Shown piece after piece: positions 6,770 through 9,013 of a DNA stretch of 9,013 nucleotides. This DNA is from Ignavibacteriaceae bacterium. Its GTDB lineage: Bacteria > Bacteroidota > Ignavibacteria > Ignavibacteriales > Ignavibacteriaceae. The notes beneath the pieces are model-generated. The model worked only from the letters and a program-made list of their open reading frames with translations, made no database searches and had not been told where the DNA came from. The stretch covers positions 1 to 9,013 of the forward strand of contig JAIOIM010000213.1 in NCBI GenBank assembly GCA_019912505.1, given 5' to 3'. The position numbers and the translations under genes are program-made. Numbering within the stretch: the first letter of the stretch is position 1; every line of letters starts with the position of its first letter.

Positions 6770-7726
6770 TTAAAACAATTCGTTTTTAGAAATAACTTTC
6801 TGCTTTATTAACTCCCTAAGCACTATCTCTGTCATATCACTCTTAAATGCAAATTCAAAACGAATATCCATTACATAAGCTTTTAAACGCATTTTTAGAT
6901 ATGATCTTCGTTCTTTTACTTCATTAAAAAATACTACTACAATTGGTTTATTCAGATAAATATACTTTGAAACCTGTGCAGCCTCGGTTGCAATTTTTCT
7001 TACTCGTTCAGTATCAACATCAATCGGCAAATAAATCTCTGCAACAACCTGGCAGTTCGGTTCACCGGCGTTGCTGTTTGAAACCGATTGACTCATCAAA
7101 TCAGCATTCGGCACCGATACAAGAGAATCATCGGGTGTAACAATTCTGGTTGAACGAAGACCGATTTTTACAACTTCGCCATAATAACTTCCGATTTCAA
7201 TTTTATCGCCAACCTGAAATGGACGGTCAAATAAAATCATTATCCCGCCAAAAATATTTTTGAATATATCCTGCGAGGCAAACCCGATGGCGATACCGAG
7301 AGATGCGCCGATTGCTATTATTGTTGATGCCGGCGGTCTGAAAATCCCGGCTATTATAATATAGATAAGTATAACCCATCCCGAAATTCTAACTACGGGG
7401 ATGATGCCTTTTATGGTTATTCTGTAGTTAGCACTTTTCTCAGCAAATACATCAAGTATCTTTGTAATTATTTTTATTCCGTAAAACCCTATCAAAAAGA
7501 ATACGATTGACCAGAAGATCTTTGAGATCGAAATTATATCAGTCAATGAAGGAGGTGCAAGATCATCCACTAATGTTTGTGTAGCCACACTGTCAGTGGA
7601 TTTTACAATTTTAGTTGTTTCAGTTTTTATTGTATCTTTTTTTACCGACAAGGAATCCTGTTGTGCAACAAGCACAAACGATACGAGCAGTGCAGAAAAA
7701 ATGTATGTTAAAATATTTTTCATCAT
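6770..7726 (-). CDS. MscS-type mechanosensitive ion channel
   Basis: MscS channels open under membrane tension and release solutes during osmotic downshock. The 318-residue product begins with a signal-peptide-like segment (residues 1-21, ending VLVAQ), then a Ser/Thr/Lys-rich periplasmic linker (about 22-62). TM1 is about 66-90 and TM2 about 104-130. The pore-lining TM3 region runs into the family hallmark GIAIGFASQDIFKNIFGGI (144-162), then RPFQVGDKIEIG (168-179) of the beta domain. The cytoplasmic alpha/beta domain continues to the end. This is near the length of E. coli MscS (286 residues) plus the extra N-terminal stretch. Two consecutive ATGs (7726 and 7723) are possible starts. The first lies one base after the TAA of the ATPase gene, with no obvious Shine-Dalgarno sequence, so it is probably translated by reinitiation. 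Confidence 0.93.
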   Translation of the reverse strand: MMKNILTYIFSALLVSFVLVAQQDSLSVKKDTIKTETTKIVKSTDSVATQTLVDDLAPPSLTDIISISKIFWSIVFFLIGFYGIKIITKILDVFAEKSANYRITIKGIIPVVRISGWVILIYIIIAGIFRPPASTIIAIGASLGIAIGFASQDIFKNIFGGIMILFDRPFQVGDKIEIGSYYGEVVKIGLRSTRIVTPDDSLVSVPNADLMSQSVSNSNAGEPNCQVVAEIYLPIDVDTERVRKIATEAAQVSKYIYLNKPIVVVFFNEVKERRSYLKMRLKAYVMDIRFEFAFKSDMTEIVLRELIKQKVISKNELF

Positions 7727-7727
7727 C

Positions 7728-9013
7728 TTAATGTATTATGTTTTTAGATTGTAATAAACTAACCGTTTGTCTGTACAACAGTGGATTTATCAAAAATAGG
7801 TCTCCCTTTTTTATCACAATGCCGTCATCGAACAATACCAGCAGGCTAAGCCGACTTTGAGTTGTAGTTAAACTAAAGATTTCTGAATGAGCCTCAACAG
7901 TTAACCCATCGTGCAGCATCAGCGCTGCGAGAGTAAAGATTTTCTGATTTGAGAGGGAACCAAGAAATGAAAAATCAAGATTTTTTAATGACCGGATTGT
8001 TATCGTATCTTTTGTAACATCTGTTGTGCTTCGAAGCCAAAATAATAGTGCAAGACTAATATTACTTTTCGAAAATTTGTTTAAAGTGTTAAAATACTCG
8101 TCACGCAAATACTTTTGTTGTCCGCTATCGTCTAATTTTTTGTATGCTTTACTTTCCAAATCATCGGCTGAGGGTCTGAATAGAATATTGTAACCGCTAA
8201 CCCTATGCCGTTTGTTTATCATCTCTACAATTTGGTTATTTGTTAGCTCGTTTAATTTTATAACATATCCGAAATAATCGGCTACGGTTATTGTTTTATC
8301 TAAGTACTGCCAGGCATAAAGAGTTGAGGTTGTTATCCAGAAAATATTTTTATTCGTCTGCGAGATGATTTCGAAAAAGATCTTGAATGAATTGAAACCG
8401 GAGACGGCTTTTAAGTATATATGCTGTAGGTTTTCAATTACAACTACGCTGCGCGATGGCAGGGAATTTAGATAATTTATCACATCTTCGGTGCAGCTAA
8501 ACTGCTGATGATTAAATAAACCGGAGAGTAGATTAAGAAAATCCTTCTCGGAATAAGTTGGTTTTTCAATACTTACTCGGTATATTTTTTTATTAATTTC
8601 TAATGACTGAAGAAAAATATTTATTGTAGTTGTTGCGCCGCTTCCCTTTTCGCCAACAAGCACAACCGGGGCAAAATAATTTTTCTCCCAATTTGATAAG
8701 GCATTGTTAAGTTGATTTAATTCAGTTACTCTTCCTTCAAAAAAGCGGGAAGTTATAAGGGGCTCAACCTTAAAGAGCCGCTGGTATACAAAAGGTAATA
8801 GCTGTATTGCTTTATAAGTTTCGGCTAGGAAATCAGAAATTTCGGAAGAAATGCCGACCTGTTTTGGAGCCAAACCAAATATTTTTATTCCCCGTTTGTA
8901 AAAACCTTTTGTCTGTTCAAAACCTTCTTTGGCTTTTGCAACGGCTATAGGCACAAAGTTTTTAATCCGCTGCACCGCTTCATCTTTATATCTTTTACTC
9001 CGCTCTAATGCTT
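7728..9013 (-). CDS. P-loop-like (AAA/ORC-type) ATPase with altered Walker motifs, 5' partial
   Basis: The frame stays open to the right edge (12 more codons before the GTG at 8975), so the true start is probably outside the window; the GTG has no convincing ribosome binding site. Numbering from that GTG, residues 1-35 are a Lys-rich amphipathic helix region. Residues 76-90 (SRFFEGRVTELNQLN) resemble the 'F.GR..EL..L' lead-in of ORC/STAND-type ATPases. Walker A is GEKGSGATT (108-116), with Ala114 in place of the invariant Lys. The Walker B-like strand is VVVIENLQ (177-184), with Glu in place of Asp. IFWITTST (211-218) occupies the sensor-1 strand position, and KRHRVSGY (255-262) is a lid-like segment. 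Residues 340-410 look like a winged helix. No membrane helix is seen, so it is probably cytoplasmic. It heads the operon with mscS and yjbQ as far as can be seen. The function is unknown; a channel partner is a hypothesis. Confidence 0.78.
   Translation of the reverse strand, partial: ALERSKRYKDEAVQRIKNFVPIAVAKAKEGFEQTKGFYKRGIKIFGLAPKQVGISSEISDFLAETYKAIQLLPFVYQRLFKVEPLITSRFFEGRVTELNQLNNALSNWEKNYFAPVVLVGEKGSGATTTINIFLQSLEINKKIYRVSIEKPTYSEKDFLNLLSGLFNHQQFSCTEDVINYLNSLPSRSVVVIENLQHIYLKAVSGFNSFKIFFEIISQTNKNIFWITTSTLYAWQYLDKTITVADYFGYVIKLNELTNNQIVEMINKRHRVSGYNILFRPSADDLESKAYKKLDDSGQQKYLRDEYFNTLNKFSKSNISLALLFWLRSTTDVTKDTITIRSLKNLDFSFLGSLSNQKIFTLAALMLHDGLTVEAHSEIFSLTTTQSRLSLLVLFDDGIVIKKGDLFLINPLLYRQTVSLLQSKNIIH

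Noticed and set aside
6943..7140. Plus-strand open frame of 65 codons
   Set aside because: It is antisense to the conserved cytoplasmic domain of the MscS channel; no recognisable product.
8973..8975. GTG at 8975 as the start of the ATPase gene
   Set aside because: The frame stays open to the window edge through a charged helical stretch, and there is no good ribosome binding site near the GTG; I treat the gene as 5' partial.

Overview
The window is AT-rich, densely coded DNA. It has no tRNA or rRNA genes, no insertion sequences and no CRISPR arrays that I could find. Several traits suggest a member of the Bacteroidota/Chlorobiota-Ignavibacteriota side of bacteria: low GC content, A-rich and often weak ribosome binding sites mixed with some good GAGG-type ones, one promoter of the Bacteroidetes TAnnTTTG kind, and outer-membrane/periplasmic proteins with classical signal peptides. 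A lineage near Ignavibacteria is my best guess from protein style. That is inference, not a search result.

Left half, plus strand. The window opens inside the 3' part of an AddB-like helicase-nuclease gene (1-2112), whose C-terminal PD-(D/E)XK nuclease domain carries four iron-sulfur cysteines. A strong terminator hairpin begins at its stop codon. A 277-base spacer follows, holding a possible 41-codon small ORF with a good ribosome binding site and then a candidate promoter. Next comes a likely operon: der (double-GTPase for 50S ribosome assembly), upp (uracil salvage) and a secreted or periplasmic TPR-like protein whose start overlaps the end of upp. After a 187-base spacer with a good sigma70-like promoter there is a small predicted outer-membrane beta-barrel protein, closed by a terminator.

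Right half, minus strand, convergent with the left. Three tightly packed genes are read from the right edge leftwards: a P-loop-like ATPase (truncated by the window edge), an MscS-type mechanosensitive channel starting one base after the ATPase stop codon, and a YjbQ/UPF0047 protein with a TTG start 14 bases after the channel gene.

Most genes are ordinary housekeeping or envelope genes. The most unusual observation is the ATPase-MscS pair. The ATPase has alanine where the Walker A lysine should be and a weakened Walker B, yet the rest of its fold looks intact, and it is apparently translationally coupled to a channel. This could be a nucleotide-sensing or purely structural regulator of the channel, but that is a hypothesis. 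Secondary points of interest are the possible small ORF upstream of der and the resemblance of the TPR-like protein to the eukaryotic TTC39/Iml2 family.
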